In this document: positions 7,794 through 14,899 of the stretch, piece by piece
How positions within the stretch are numbered: position 1 is the first letter of the stretch
Layout: each line of letters starts with the position of its first letter
Assembly (NCBI GenBank): GCA_964539045.1
Contig: CAZIHW010000106.1
Span: forward strand, 1-15,928
Direction: 5' to 3'
DNA: 15,928 nucleotides
Source of the DNA: UBA1227 sp964539045
Lineage (GTDB): Bacteria > Bacillota > Clostridia > Oscillospirales > Acutalibacteraceae
Notes under the pieces: generated by a model
Told to the model about the DNA's origin: nothing
The model's input: only the letters and a program-made list of their open reading frames with translations
Database searches by the model: none
Position numbers and translations under genes: made by a program

Positions 7794-7832
7794 AAATGAT
7801 TTTGATATCATATAGTAAATGATTTTAAAATC
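7794..7832. repeat. 16-bp imperfect direct repeat upstream of lspA
   Basis: AAATGATTTTGATATC (7794-7809) recurs as AAATGATTTTAAAATC (7817-7832), with 14 of 16 bases identical and a period of 23 bp. Each unit contains or touches a palindrome: TGATATCA (7803-7810) and GATTTTAAAATC (7821-7832). The two copies overlap the -35-like and -10-like boxes proposed for the lspA promoter. Confidence 0.6.
7802..7831 (+). promoter_or_regulatory. Candidate sigma-A-type promoter for lspA operon
   Basis: TTGATA (7802-7807) and TAAAAT (7826-7831) are separated by 18 bp in the only sizeable gap between divIVA and lspA. They would give a leader of roughly 60 bases before the lspA start. The stretch is very AT-rich, so chance matches are likely. 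No convincing terminator for divIVA precedes it, so read-through may also occur. Confidence 0.4.
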
Positions 7833-7898
7833 TTAGATGGTTCTGCTGTCAATAGGACAAACAATTTTAATATTTTATTGGAAAAGAGGACTGAATAC

Positions 7899-8393
7899 AT
7901 GGCAGTAGTGCTCACAACTATTGTGATTTTATTGCTTGTAGGCGTAGATCAATTGACAAAATATTTGGTGCTCACCAATTTAAAATCCTTAAATGCTGTG
8001 ACTGTTATAGACGGAATATTACAGTTTCGTTATGTTGAAAATACAGGCGCAGCATTTAGTATGTTCAGCGATAATACATTTTTACTTGCTGTTGCAACAT
8101 CGCTTATAATGCTGGGTGTGATTGTGTGGATTGCTATGGGCAAGGTGGAAAGCAAGCTTGAATATGCTGCCCTCACCTTAATTGTTGCCGGCGGTGTCGG
8201 CAATCTTTTGGATAGATTGTTCAGAGGGTTTGTTGTGGATTTTATAGAATTCACTTTTGTGAATTACGCCGTCTTTAATTTTGCTGATGTTCTTATAACT
8301 GTAGGCGTAGTGCTTTTTGTTATTTACATTGTAAAAGATACAATAAGAGAGATAAAAGAATCAAAGGAAAAGGAGCAGGACTCGGATGAGTAA
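7899..8393 (+). CDS. lspA: Lipoprotein signal peptidase (signal peptidase II)
   Basis: LspA is a four-helix membrane aspartic protease that cleaves signal peptides from prolipoproteins. This 164-residue protein shows the family blocks: DQLTKYLVLTNL in the first helix region, FRYVENTGAAFSMFSD, GGVGNLLDRLFRGFVVDFIEF with catalytic D105, and FNFADVLITVGVVLF with catalytic D130. Four hydrophobic segments are evident. The ATG at 7899 lies eight bases downstream of GAGGA; the in-frame TTG at 7878 has no ribosome site. The stop overlaps the next start by 8 bp. In many Firmicutes ileS lies between divIVA and lspA; it is missing here. Confidence 0.95.
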   Translation: MAVVLTTIVILLLVGVDQLTKYLVLTNLKSLNAVTVIDGILQFRYVENTGAAFSMFSDNTFLLAVATSLIMLGVIVWIAMGKVESKLEYAALTLIVAGGVGNLLDRLFRGFVVDFIEFTFVNYAVFNFADVLITVGVVLFVIYIVKDTIREIKESKEKEQDSDE

Positions 8394-9306
8394 TGACGTT
8401 TTCAATTTTACCGTGGATGAGTCTCTTGACGGAAAACGCATAGACTCGGCGGTATCGGAAATGAATCCTGACCTTACACGCTCCTCAGTACAAAAGCTCA
8501 TTCTTGACGGAAACGTTTTAGCAGACGGGAAAACCGTGGCCAAAAACTATAAGGTCAAGACCGGAGACGTGATCGAAGTGGAGATTCCTGAGCCTGTAAT
8601 GCTATCGGCTGAAGCGCAGGATATTCCTTTACAGATAGTGTACGAGGATCAAGACTTGCTTGTTGTAAACAAACCGAAGGGGATGGTAGTACATCCTGCT
8701 CCGGGAAATCCGGACGGTACATTGGTAAATGCACTTATGTATCATTGCGGTGGTTCTCTGTCCGGTATAAACGGTGTTATCAGACCGGGAATAGTGCACA
8801 GAATAGATAAAGATACAAGCGGCCTGCTTATCGTTGCCAAGAACGACAATTCACATGTGAAACTCGCCGAGCAGATAAAGGAACATTCTTTTACAAGGGA
8901 GTACAGCGCTGTTGTTCACGGCAATATTAAAGAGGATACCGGGACCATACAGGCTCCTATAGGAAGAAATCCCAAGGACAGAAAGAAGATGGCTGTTACG
9001 GAGAAGAATTCCAGGGATGCCATTACTCACTTTGAGGTGATAGAGCGTTTTGGTACATATACTTATGTGAAATGCAGACTTGAGACCGGCAGGACACATC
9101 AAATACGTGTGCATATGGCTTATAAAGGGCATCCTGTGGCAGGGGATACATTGTACGGTCCGAAAAATACTCCTTCGTTTTTGAAAGGTCAATGCCTTCA
9201 TGCAGGGCTTATTGGCTTTATACATCCGGTAAGCGGTGAGTACCTTCAATTTGAAGCTCCGCTCCCGGAATACTTTGAAAATTTTTTGGGAAAGTTGAGG
9301 GGATAA
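8386..9306 (+). CDS. RluD/RluA-family 23S rRNA pseudouridine synthase
   Basis: A 306-residue enzyme converting specific uridines in rRNA to pseudouridine. An N-terminal S4 RNA-binding domain (about residues 10-65; RIDSAVSEMNPDLTRSSVQK and GNVLADGKTVAKNYKVKTGD) precedes the catalytic domain. The latter has VVNKPKGMVVHPAPGNPDGT, the active-site motif HRIDKDTSGLLIVAKN with catalytic D141, and TGRTHQIRVHMAYKGHPVAGD. Length and domain order match the RluD (YlyB) type that follows lspA in Bacillus and relatives, but the modified position cannot be read from the sequence. The start overlaps lspA by 8 bp (ATGAGTAA), consistent with coupled translation. Confidence 0.92.
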   Translation: MSNDVFNFTVDESLDGKRIDSAVSEMNPDLTRSSVQKLILDGNVLADGKTVAKNYKVKTGDVIEVEIPEPVMLSAEAQDIPLQIVYEDQDLLVVNKPKGMVVHPAPGNPDGTLVNALMYHCGGSLSGINGVIRPGIVHRIDKDTSGLLIVAKNDNSHVKLAEQIKEHSFTREYSAVVHGNIKEDTGTIQAPIGRNPKDRKKMAVTEKNSRDAITHFEVIERFGTYTYVKCRLETGRTHQIRVHMAYKGHPVAGDTLYGPKNTPSFLKGQCLHAGLIGFIHPVSGEYLQFEAPLPEYFENFLGKLRG

Positions 9307-9308
9307 TT

Positions 9309-10133
9309 ATGAATCCTGAACTCAAAGAAAAACTTAAAAAGGATGCAGCCCAAGTTCGTAAGTGTGTAATTGAAGGCACATATAATGCGAAATCCGGTCA
9401 TCCGGGCGGTTCGCTTTCCGTTGCTGATATTATCACTTATCTCTATATGCATAAAATGAATGTTGATCCGAAAAATCCCGGTGATCCGGACAGAGACAGA
9501 CTTGTCCTCTCAAAGGGACATACGGCTCCGGCTCTTTACGGGGCACTGGCTCTCAGAGGATTCTTCCCGGAGGAAGATATAAAGACGCTTCGCAAGTCGG
9601 ATTCTCACCTGCAAGGACACCCGAGTATGCATAAGACTCCCGGAGTTGATATGAGCACAGGCTCCCTCGGCCAGGGAATATCTGTAGCTGTGGGCATGGC
9701 ACTCGGCGCAAAGCTCAACAAGAATGATTACAGAGTTTATGCTATCCTGGGCGACGGAGAGATAGAGGAAGGCCAGGTTTGGGAGGCCGCCATGTTTGCA
9801 GGTGCTAAAAAGCTTGATAATCTGACTGTTGTTGTAGATAACAACAACCTCCAAATCGACGGCACCGTGGAAGAGGTTAATTCACCATATCCTATAGATG
9901 AAAAGTTCAAGGCGTTCGGATTCAACGTGATAAATATAGATGGTCATGATTTTGATCAAATAGATGATGCATTTACCGCTGCCGACAAATTCAAAGGTAA
10001 ACCAACCGCAATTATTGCCAGGACCGTTAAGGGCAAGGGCGTCTCATTTATGGAGAATCAATGCGGATGGCATGGTAAGGCTCCTAATGACGAGCAGTAC
10101 GCACAGGCAATGAATGAATTGGAGGCACTTTGA
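9309..10133 (+). CDS. Transketolase, N-terminal (TPP-binding) subunit
   Basis: The first half of a split transketolase, which transfers two-carbon ketol units between sugar phosphates in the non-oxidative pentose phosphate pathway. Visible features are KSGHPGGSLSVADI (H31 region), LVLSKGHTAPALYGALA, GSLGQGISVAVGMALGAKL, and the TPP/Mg2+ motif GDGEIEEGQVWEA with D149, ending at VVVDNNNLQIDG (N178 region). The 274-residue length is typical for the N subunit of split transketolases. The start ATG at 9309 follows GAGGGGA and lies two bases after the rluD-type gene. The next gene supplies the other half, and neither is expected to be active alone. Confidence 0.93.
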   Translation: MNPELKEKLKKDAAQVRKCVIEGTYNAKSGHPGGSLSVADIITYLYMHKMNVDPKNPGDPDRDRLVLSKGHTAPALYGALALRGFFPEEDIKTLRKSDSHLQGHPSMHKTPGVDMSTGSLGQGISVAVGMALGAKLNKNDYRVYAILGDGEIEEGQVWEAAMFAGAKKLDNLTVVVDNNNLQIDGTVEEVNSPYPIDEKFKAFGFNVINIDGHDFDQIDDAFTAADKFKGKPTAIIARTVKGKGVSFMENQCGWHGKAPNDEQYAQAMNELEAL

Positions 10134-10134
10134 T

Positions 10135-11085
10135 ATGGCTGATGTTATTAAGAAAGCGACAAGAGACGGTTATGGCGAGGGTCTGATTAAGCTCGGAGAA
10201 ATAAATGATAAGGTAATCGTTATGGATGCTGACCTTGCCGGTGCAACGAAGACCGGTGTATTTAAGGCAGCTTTTCCTGATAGATTCTTTGATGCAGGTA
10301 TAGCAGAAGGCAATTTAATAGGTGTTGCTGCCGGACTCTCACTCTCCGGATACACAGTTTTCGCAAGTTCTTTTGCGATGTTTGCTGCCGGAAGGGCGTT
10401 TGAGCAAATAAGGAATTCCGTTGGTTATCCTCATCTTAATGTTAAGATTGCAGCTACACATGCCGGTATCTCCGTAGGGGAGGACGGCGCTTCACATCAA
10501 TGCTGTGAGGATATAGCTCTCATGAGAACAATACCGGGGATGACAATAATAAATCCTGCAGATGCGGTAGAGGCAAAAGCCGCTGTATTAGCCGCCGCAG
10601 AGTATGTCGGTCCTGTATATATGCGATTCGGTCGTTTAGCTGTTCCTCAAATATTTGATGAGAACAATTACAAGTTCGAATGGGGAAAAGGTGCTGAACT
10701 TACAGAGGGTACAGATGTTGCTATCATAGCAACAGGCCTTATGGTAAATGAGGCTCTTATGGCTGCAAAGGCATTGAAGGATGACGGCATATCCGCAAGA
10801 GTAATAAACATTCACACGATAAAGCCTTTGGATGAGGAAATTGTCTTAAAGGCTGCCGCAGAATGCGGTTGTGTAGTTACTGCTGAAGAACATAATATTA
10901 TCGGAGGACTCGGAGGAGCAGTAGCTGAGCTCCTCAGTGAGAATGCGCCGACGCCGGTAGTACGGGTAGGAGTAAATGATACTTACGGCCGTTCCGGTCC
11001 TGCGGCTGAGCTTCTTCATATTTACGGACTCGATGCGGAACACATAAAGAGCGCAGCCAAGAAGGCTATCGATTTAAAGAAGTAA
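10135..11085 (+). CDS. Transketolase, C-terminal (pyrimidine-binding) subunit
   Basis: The second half of the split transketolase, 316 residues. It carries the pyrimidine-binding domain with FDAGIAEGNLIGVAAGLS (E58 is the expected glutamate that activates the thiamine ring), FASSFAMFAAGRAFEQIRNS, KIAATHAGISVGEDGASHQ and EDIALMRTIPGMTI. The C-terminal transketolase domain follows from about residue 190 (DVAIIATGLMVNEALMAAKA, then VINIHTIKPLDEEIV). The ATG at 10135 comes one base after the N-subunit stop and nine bases after GGAGG, so the two subunits should be made in balanced amounts. 1-Deoxyxylulose-5-phosphate synthase has related domains but is a single longer chain; the split arrangement favours transketolase. 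The last codons are duplicated just past the stop. Confidence 0.93.
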   Translation: MADVIKKATRDGYGEGLIKLGEINDKVIVMDADLAGATKTGVFKAAFPDRFFDAGIAEGNLIGVAAGLSLSGYTVFASSFAMFAAGRAFEQIRNSVGYPHLNVKIAATHAGISVGEDGASHQCCEDIALMRTIPGMTIINPADAVEAKAAVLAAAEYVGPVYMRFGRLAVPQIFDENNYKFEWGKGAELTEGTDVAIIATGLMVNEALMAAKALKDDGISARVINIHTIKPLDEEIVLKAAAECGCVVTAEEHNIIGGLGGAVAELLSENAPTPVVRVGVNDTYGRSGPAAELLHIYGLDAEHIKSAAKKAIDLKK

Positions 11086-11114
11086 AATTTAAAGAAGTAA
11101 ATTAAAAAAGTAAA
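11072..11114. repeat. 15-bp tandem repeat across the transketolase stop codon
   Basis: ATTTAAAGAAGTAAA occurs at 11072-11086 and again, identical, at 11087-11101. A degraded third copy lacking one or two bases follows (about 11102-11114). The first copy carries the last codons and TAA stop of the transketolase C subunit. Because the period is a multiple of three, the second copy repeats LKK-stop in frame. Confidence 0.8.
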
Positions 11115-11133
11115 AATAAGCAATTAAAGTATC

Positions 11134-11162
11134 TTGATTTTAACTCTCGCCTATTATATAAT
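11134..11162 (+). promoter_or_regulatory. Promoter of the tRNA-Pro gene
   Basis: TTGATT (11134-11139), a 17-bp spacer and a perfect TATAAT (11157-11162) form a good sigma-A-type promoter. Transcription would start near 11169-11171, about 26 bases before the tRNA. No other promoter-like pair this strong lies in the gap. Confidence 0.7.
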
Positions 11163-11169
11163 AGGCGAG
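11146..11169. promoter_or_regulatory. Perfect 24-bp palindrome over the tRNA promoter -10 box
   Basis: CTCGCCTATTA (11146-11156) and TAATAGGCGAG (11159-11169) are exact inverted copies around a central TA. The -10 box lies just right of the centre. It has no T-tract after it, so it is not a standard terminator for the transketolase operon. It could be an operator, a hairpin end of incoming transcripts, or a chance structure. Confidence 0.6.
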
Positions 11170-11172
11170 TGC

Positions 11173-11188
11173 TTAGCCTTCGGGCTAG
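11173..11188 (+). other. UUCG-tetraloop hairpin in the tRNA leader
   Basis: TAGCC (11174-11178), TTCG (11179-11182) and GGCTA (11183-11187) form a cUUCGg tetraloop stem, extended by a T-G wobble pair. It lies 8 bases before the tRNA 5' end, inside the predicted precursor leader removed by RNase P. Confidence 0.55.
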
Positions 11189-11195
11189 ATAGCAA

Positions 11196-11271
11196 CGGGG
11201 TGTAGCGCAGGTGGTAGCGCGCCTGCTTCGGGAGCAGGAGGCCGTGGGTTCAAGTCCCGCCACTCCGACCA
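11196..11271 (+). tRNA. tRNA-Pro (anticodon CGG)
   Basis: A full cloverleaf can be drawn by hand. The acceptor stem CGGGGTG (11196-11202) pairs with CACTCCG (11261-11267), including one G-T pair. The D stem is GCGC/GCGC (11205-11208 with 11217-11220). The anticodon stem CCTGC/GCAGG (11222-11226 with 11234-11238) encloses the loop TTCGGGA. The T stem GTGGG/CCCGC (11244-11248 with 11256-11260) has loop TTCAAGT. Discriminator A11268 is followed by encoded CCA (11269-11271). The anticodon CGG at 11229-11231 reads the proline codon CCG. It has its own promoter and terminator, so it is a single-gene unit. Confidence 0.96.
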
Positions 11272-11273
11272 CG

Positions 11274-11309
11274 TCGCGGCAAGTCCTTGTGGCTTGCCGC
11301 GATTTTTTT
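11274..11309 (+). terminator. Intrinsic terminator after tRNA-Pro
   Basis: TCGCGGCAAG (11274-11283) pairs with CTTGCCGCGA (11293-11302) around a 9-base loop, followed directly by seven T (11303-11309). It is a strong GC-rich hairpin with T-tract, ending the tRNA transcript and insulating the histidine kinase gene. Confidence 0.93.
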
Positions 11310-11344
11310 GTCTTATTTTTGTCGATGTCGAAATTAAATAAATA

Positions 11345-11373
11345 TTGGTTTATAAAGTCGTTTGTGGTAAAAT
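11345..11373 (+). promoter_or_regulatory. Promoter of the histidine kinase gene
   Basis: TTGGTT (11345-11350) and TAAAAT (11368-11373) are separated by 17 bp, downstream of the tRNA terminator. The start point would be near 11380, giving a leader of about 87 bases to the ATG at 11467. Confidence 0.55.
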
Positions 11374-11379
11374 TGAATT

Positions 11380-11420
11380 GGTATATCTATCTGCCGGGTG
11401 AGTATATACCTTTCCCGCAG
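11380..11420 (+). promoter_or_regulatory. Structured leader with crossing complementary segments
   Basis: GGTATAT (11380-11386) is complementary to ATATACC (11404-11410), and CTGC-C-GGG (11391-11398, one bulged C) is complementary to CCCGCAG (11414-11420). The pairings interleave, so they either exclude each other or form an H-type pseudoknot with connecting loops of about 4, 5 and 3 bases. The element lies at the 5' end of the predicted leader, about 46 bases before the kinase start. I recognise no known riboswitch class. Complementarity is seen directly; folding and regulation are inferred. Confidence 0.4.
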
Positions 11421-11466
11421 AACAACGCGAGAGAATGAAAAAAATCAGTATTTCAGGGGTGCTTCT

Positions 11467-14400
11467 ATGGATGATAATAATAAGAACTCATCGAACGGAC
11501 CGATTGAGGGTAAATCCAGGAAAATAAATACTGTTGCAATACGTGGTGTTGTGCTTTTTGTTGCAATCGTTGTCATTGTATTTGCAATTGTTCAGTTCAG
11601 CCAAAGTAATAATGAAAGAGTATCACGCCTAAATGCAAATCAGGTGAAGGATGGCACTGTAAGACTTGCAAATGAAGTTGATAATTTGATTACAGATCGT
11701 CTTGCAAATATTAAGATTCTCAGTGCATTTTACAGCGAATCACTGACAAGCCCGGATGTTGATGTTAAACTGCTTCAAAAAATGACTGAGGACTCCAACT
11801 TCGATTTTATGGAGTTTGCAGATGCTGATGGTATGGATCACAACATTACCGGAGGAATATCTGACGCAACCGACAGAAAGTATTATCTTGACGGAATGAA
11901 AGGCAATACCGGTTTAGAGCTTATCTTTGAATCGAGGGCAACACATGAAACCCTGCTCATGTTTTATACGCCTGTTATCTTTGAAAAAGAACCTATCGGC
12001 GTAATGATCGGTGTTATTCAGGCTACAGGGGAAATCGCAGATCTGATCGATGTTTCATATTATGAAGAGCAGGCTGAGGTTTACCTTTGTGATGAGAACG
12101 GCGATATTATTGCGAGCAATATTCCTTTGGAAGAACTTGATACGAGGAAGCAAATCTCCGTTACAGAAGTATTGACCGATAAGGAAGATGTTGAAGCAAT
12201 CGAGTCTGCAATGGCGGACGGAGATACATATGTTTTCGATAGTGGAAAAAAAGGTGCCAATATCGGCTGCGCGACGAAGATCAATTCATGCGGATGGTAT
12301 CTGATTGAAGTATTCCCCGATGCAGCGCACAATGATCTGGTTAGAGCGTCCACCCGCATATCTGTCCGACTTCAGTTTATACTGATTTTGGTTTTTGTTG
12401 CAGTTATTCTTACAATTGTTATAACGAATATTATAGACCGCAAGAATCTTATCGAAAGAGAAACAAAACAGAAAAATGAATTGCAGAATAATCTGAATAT
12501 CATTAAGTCAATGGGACAGGTTTATTATGCTTCATATTATATAGATCTGGGAAAAAATTCATTTGAAGAACTTTTAGGAAACAAAAATCCTCTTTATGAT
12601 GCGATAGGGTCAAAAGGTGATGCAAAAGAATGTATCAAATATGCTGTTGAACACCTTATGCAGCCCGAATATGTAGATATGATGCTTGAATTTTTATCTC
12701 TGGATACGATAAATGAGCGCTTAAAGGATAAACAAGTAATTACCTGCGATTTTAAAGGAGTAACAACTGATTGGAGTCAGGTATATATTATCGCCGGAGA
12801 TCGTGATGACAGCGGAAATCTGAAACACATATTCTTTGCGTTCAGAACGATCCACGATGAAAAAGAAAAAGAGGAGGCTGCCAAGGCAAAAATAGAAGAG
12901 CAAATGCACGCTCTTGAGAGGGCAAATTCCCGAATGGAAGAGCAGCTGGAAGTTATTGAGGGCCTGGGATCTGAATACTTCTCTATTTTGCTTGTTGACA
13001 GTTTGAGTGATACCGTGACTCCATATCGAACCGAGGGTGAGGAAGGCGCTGTTATTTCCGACTTCTTCAGCAAGGGATCTCACAGCTGGTCTGCTCTTCT
13101 TCAGGAATACTGCGATACGCTCGTTCTGGAAGAGGATCGTCCGGGATTTATGGACTCCCTGAGCTTTAAGAGCGAAAAGGACTTCTCTTTTAACTATCGG
13201 ATGGTAAAGAAGGGTAACGATATATCATGGCTTCAGGTACAGGTAGCTTATGTGGAGAGAAAAGACGGCACCAATATAGCAGTTATCGGTACGAAGAGTG
13301 TTGATGAGCTTGTCCGTGAGGAACAAAAGAAGCAGAAAGTTCTCGCAGAAGCTCTTGATGCTGCCAAAAGGGCAAACAGGGCAAAGTCTGATTTCCTTTT
13401 CAATATGTCGCACGATATCAGAACTCCGATGAACGCCATTATCGGCTACACAGATTTGTTGAAAAAGAATATAGATAATCCTGAACTACGTGATAGATAT
13501 ATAGAAAATATTCAAACTTCAAACGGATATCTGTTGGATCTTATCAACAATGTTCTGGATACAGCACGCATTGAAAGCGGAAATGCTACACTTGATGAGG
13601 AGCCGGGTGATAGGAATCAGCTTGTAAAGAACTTAAATACAGCATTTGCCGGTGAGATAGAGAAGAAGCATCTAAAGTTTACTATTCATGACTCAACTAT
13701 TTTCAGATACGTTTATCTTGATGCGACAAAGATGGCGCAGATTATGTTTAACATTGTGAGCAATGCCGTTAAGTATACTCCCGAAGGAGGAAGTATCGAT
13801 ATCTATTTCAGCGAAAAACCTTCGGAACGTGAAGGCTGGGCAGATTTCACGGCTGTTGTAAAGGATACCGGCATCGGCATTTCAAAGGATTTTCTGCCGC
13901 ATATCTTTGATTCATTTTCCAGGGAAAAAACCGTTACGGACAGTAAAATTGTGGGAACCGGTCTGGGAATGGGTATTGTTAAGAACCTTGTTGAGTTGAT
14001 GGGAGGCACCATCAGTGTCGAGAGTGAACTCGGCAAGGGAACTACTGTTTCCTTCACTATTCCGCATAGGATCGCAGAAGCTCCGACTGAGACTGAGCAT
14101 ATGGATACAGATATTGATCCACAGACCTTTGCAGGAAAAAGGATCCTTCTTGCGGAGGATAACGAATTGAATGCAGAAATTGCCATCGAAATTCTGACTG
14201 AAGCGGGATTTGAAGTCGGACACGCAGAGGACGGTATTATCTGTTTGGATATGCTCAATAAGCATGATTATGATCTGATATTAATGGATGTCCAAATGCC
14301 TAACATGGACGGCTTAAAGACTACTGCAGTAATCAGACAGCTTCCCGATAAAACGAAAGCAAATACGCCGGTCATCGCTATGACAGCAAATGCCTTTGAA

Positions 14401-14502
14401 GAAGACCGCAAGAAGTGCTTGGAAGCCGGTATGAATGGATTTATGTCAAAGCCGATTGATATAGGAAATCTTATGAAGACATTGGCAGATATACTAAAAT
14501 AA
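11467..14502 (+). CDS. Membrane hybrid sensor histidine kinase with receiver domain
   Basis: A 1011-residue hybrid kinase. TM1 (about 23-42) and TM2 (about 302-323) enclose an external sensor of about 260 residues resembling a Cache domain (signal unknown). In the cytoplasm a PAS-like segment (about 349-470), a coiled coil and a second PAS-like segment (about 499-615) precede the HisKA domain, NMSHDIRTPMNAIIGYT, with phosphoacceptor H649. The HATPase domain has an N box at 762-766 (NIVSN), DTGIGI at D800 and GTGLGMGI from 830. The C-terminal receiver (about 891-1009) has E897/D898, phosphoacceptor D941 (LILMDVQMPNMDG), T973 and K995, so all key residues are present. The ATG at 11467 is seven bases after AGGGG; the in-frame GTG at 11398 is rejected. 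No Hpt domain or output regulator is encoded beside it, so its relay partner must lie elsewhere. Confidence 0.93.
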   Translation: MDDNNKNSSNGPIEGKSRKINTVAIRGVVLFVAIVVIVFAIVQFSQSNNERVSRLNANQVKDGTVRLANEVDNLITDRLANIKILSAFYSESLTSPDVDVKLLQKMTEDSNFDFMEFADADGMDHNITGGISDATDRKYYLDGMKGNTGLELIFESRATHETLLMFYTPVIFEKEPIGVMIGVIQATGEIADLIDVSYYEEQAEVYLCDENGDIIASNIPLEELDTRKQISVTEVLTDKEDVEAIESAMADGDTYVFDSGKKGANIGCATKINSCGWYLIEVFPDAAHNDLVRASTRISVRLQFILILVFVAVILTIVITNIIDRKNLIERETKQKNELQNNLNIIKSMGQVYYASYYIDLGKNSFEELLGNKNPLYDAIGSKGDAKECIKYAVEHLMQPEYVDMMLEFLSLDTINERLKDKQVITCDFKGVTTDWSQVYIIAGDRDDSGNLKHIFFAFRTIHDEKEKEEAAKAKIEEQMHALERANSRMEEQLEVIEGLGSEYFSILLVDSLSDTVTPYRTEGEEGAVISDFFSKGSHSWSALLQEYCDTLVLEEDRPGFMDSLSFKSEKDFSFNYRMVKKGNDISWLQVQVAYVERKDGTNIAVIGTKSVDELVREEQKKQKVLAEALDAAKRANRAKSDFLFNMSHDIRTPMNAIIGYTDLLKKNIDNPELRDRYIENIQTSNGYLLDLINNVLDTARIESGNATLDEEPGDRNQLVKNLNTAFAGEIEKKHLKFTIHDSTIFRYVYLDATKMAQIMFNIVSNAVKYTPEGGSIDIYFSEKPSEREGWADFTAVVKDTGIGISKDFLPHIFDSFSREKTVTDSKIVGTGLGMGIVKNLVELMGGTISVESELGKGTTVSFTIPHRIAEAPTETEHMDTDIDPQTFAGKRILLAEDNELNAEIAIEILTEAGFEVGHAEDGIICLDMLNKHDYDLILMDVQMPNMDGLKTTAVIRQLPDKTKANTPVIAMTANAFEEDRKKCLEAGMNGFMSKPIDIGNLMKTLADILK

Positions 14503-14516
14503 AGTTGGGAGTCAAT

Positions 14517-14888
14517 ATGTTGTCGAAACTCTTTAAAAGTGTAATTGATCAAGACACAAGTGCAGTTGTAATTTGTGATACAAACCATAAGATCGTGTAT
14601 ATGAATCCTGCCGCTGTTTCTTATTATACGAAGTGGGGAGGGGCGAAGCTCCTTGGCAACAGTTTGCTTGAATGTCACAACAGTAAGTCCAATGAGATGA
14701 TTCATAAGGTCTTGGACTGGTTTAAGGCTGATAAAGAAAACAATATTGTACATACTCATTTCAACGAGAAGCAAAATAAGGATGTCTATATGGTTGCTTT
14801 GCGCGATGAGACGGGTGAGCTCATCGGTTACTATGAGAAGCACGAATACAGGACCCGTGATATGACTCCTATGTACATATTGGATTGA
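14517..14888 (+). CDS. Single PAS-domain protein
   Basis: A 123-residue protein made almost wholly of one PAS fold. It has an N-terminal helix (MLSKLFKSVIDQ), then TSAVVICDTNHKIVYMNPAAV, the typical 'I.d.n..I.y.N.aa' PAS opening. It ends with a beta-hairpin region (KDVYMVALRDETGELIGYYE). No membrane segment, enzymatic motif or DNA-binding domain is present. Small stand-alone PAS proteins of this kind, with the phrase NEKQNKDVYMV, are familiar to me from Clostridia, but I know no function. The ATG at 14517 is five bases after GGGAG and 14 bp after the kinase gene, so the two are probably cotranscribed. It might be a partner or sensor module for the kinase, but adjacency is the only support. 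Confidence 0.75.
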   Translation: MLSKLFKSVIDQDTSAVVICDTNHKIVYMNPAAVSYYTKWGGAKLLGNSLLECHNSKSNEMIHKVLDWFKADKENNIVHTHFNEKQNKDVYMVALRDETGELIGYYEKHEYRTRDMTPMYILD

Positions 14889-14899
14889 TGATATTATTC

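Noticed and set aside
11146..11169. Palindrome read as the terminator of the transketolase operon
   Set aside because: No T-tract follows on the + strand, and its centre is a perfect -10 box at the right distance from a -35; kept instead as a possible operator.
11211..11438. 75-residue + strand open frame beginning in the tRNA
   Set aside because: It runs through tRNA-Pro, its terminator and the kinase promoter, has no ribosome site and no protein-like composition.
11435..11527. 30-residue frame MKKISISGVLLW... overlapping the kinase start, a possible leader peptide
   Set aside because: Its only ribosome-site-like bases (GAGAG) are one base from the ATG, and it runs past the kinase start in another frame. 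I see no codon pattern typical of attenuation.
14268..14843. 191-residue antisense open frame opposite the receiver domain and PAS gene
   Set aside because: The + strand carries conserved receiver and PAS motifs over the same stretch; the antisense translation has no recognisable pattern.
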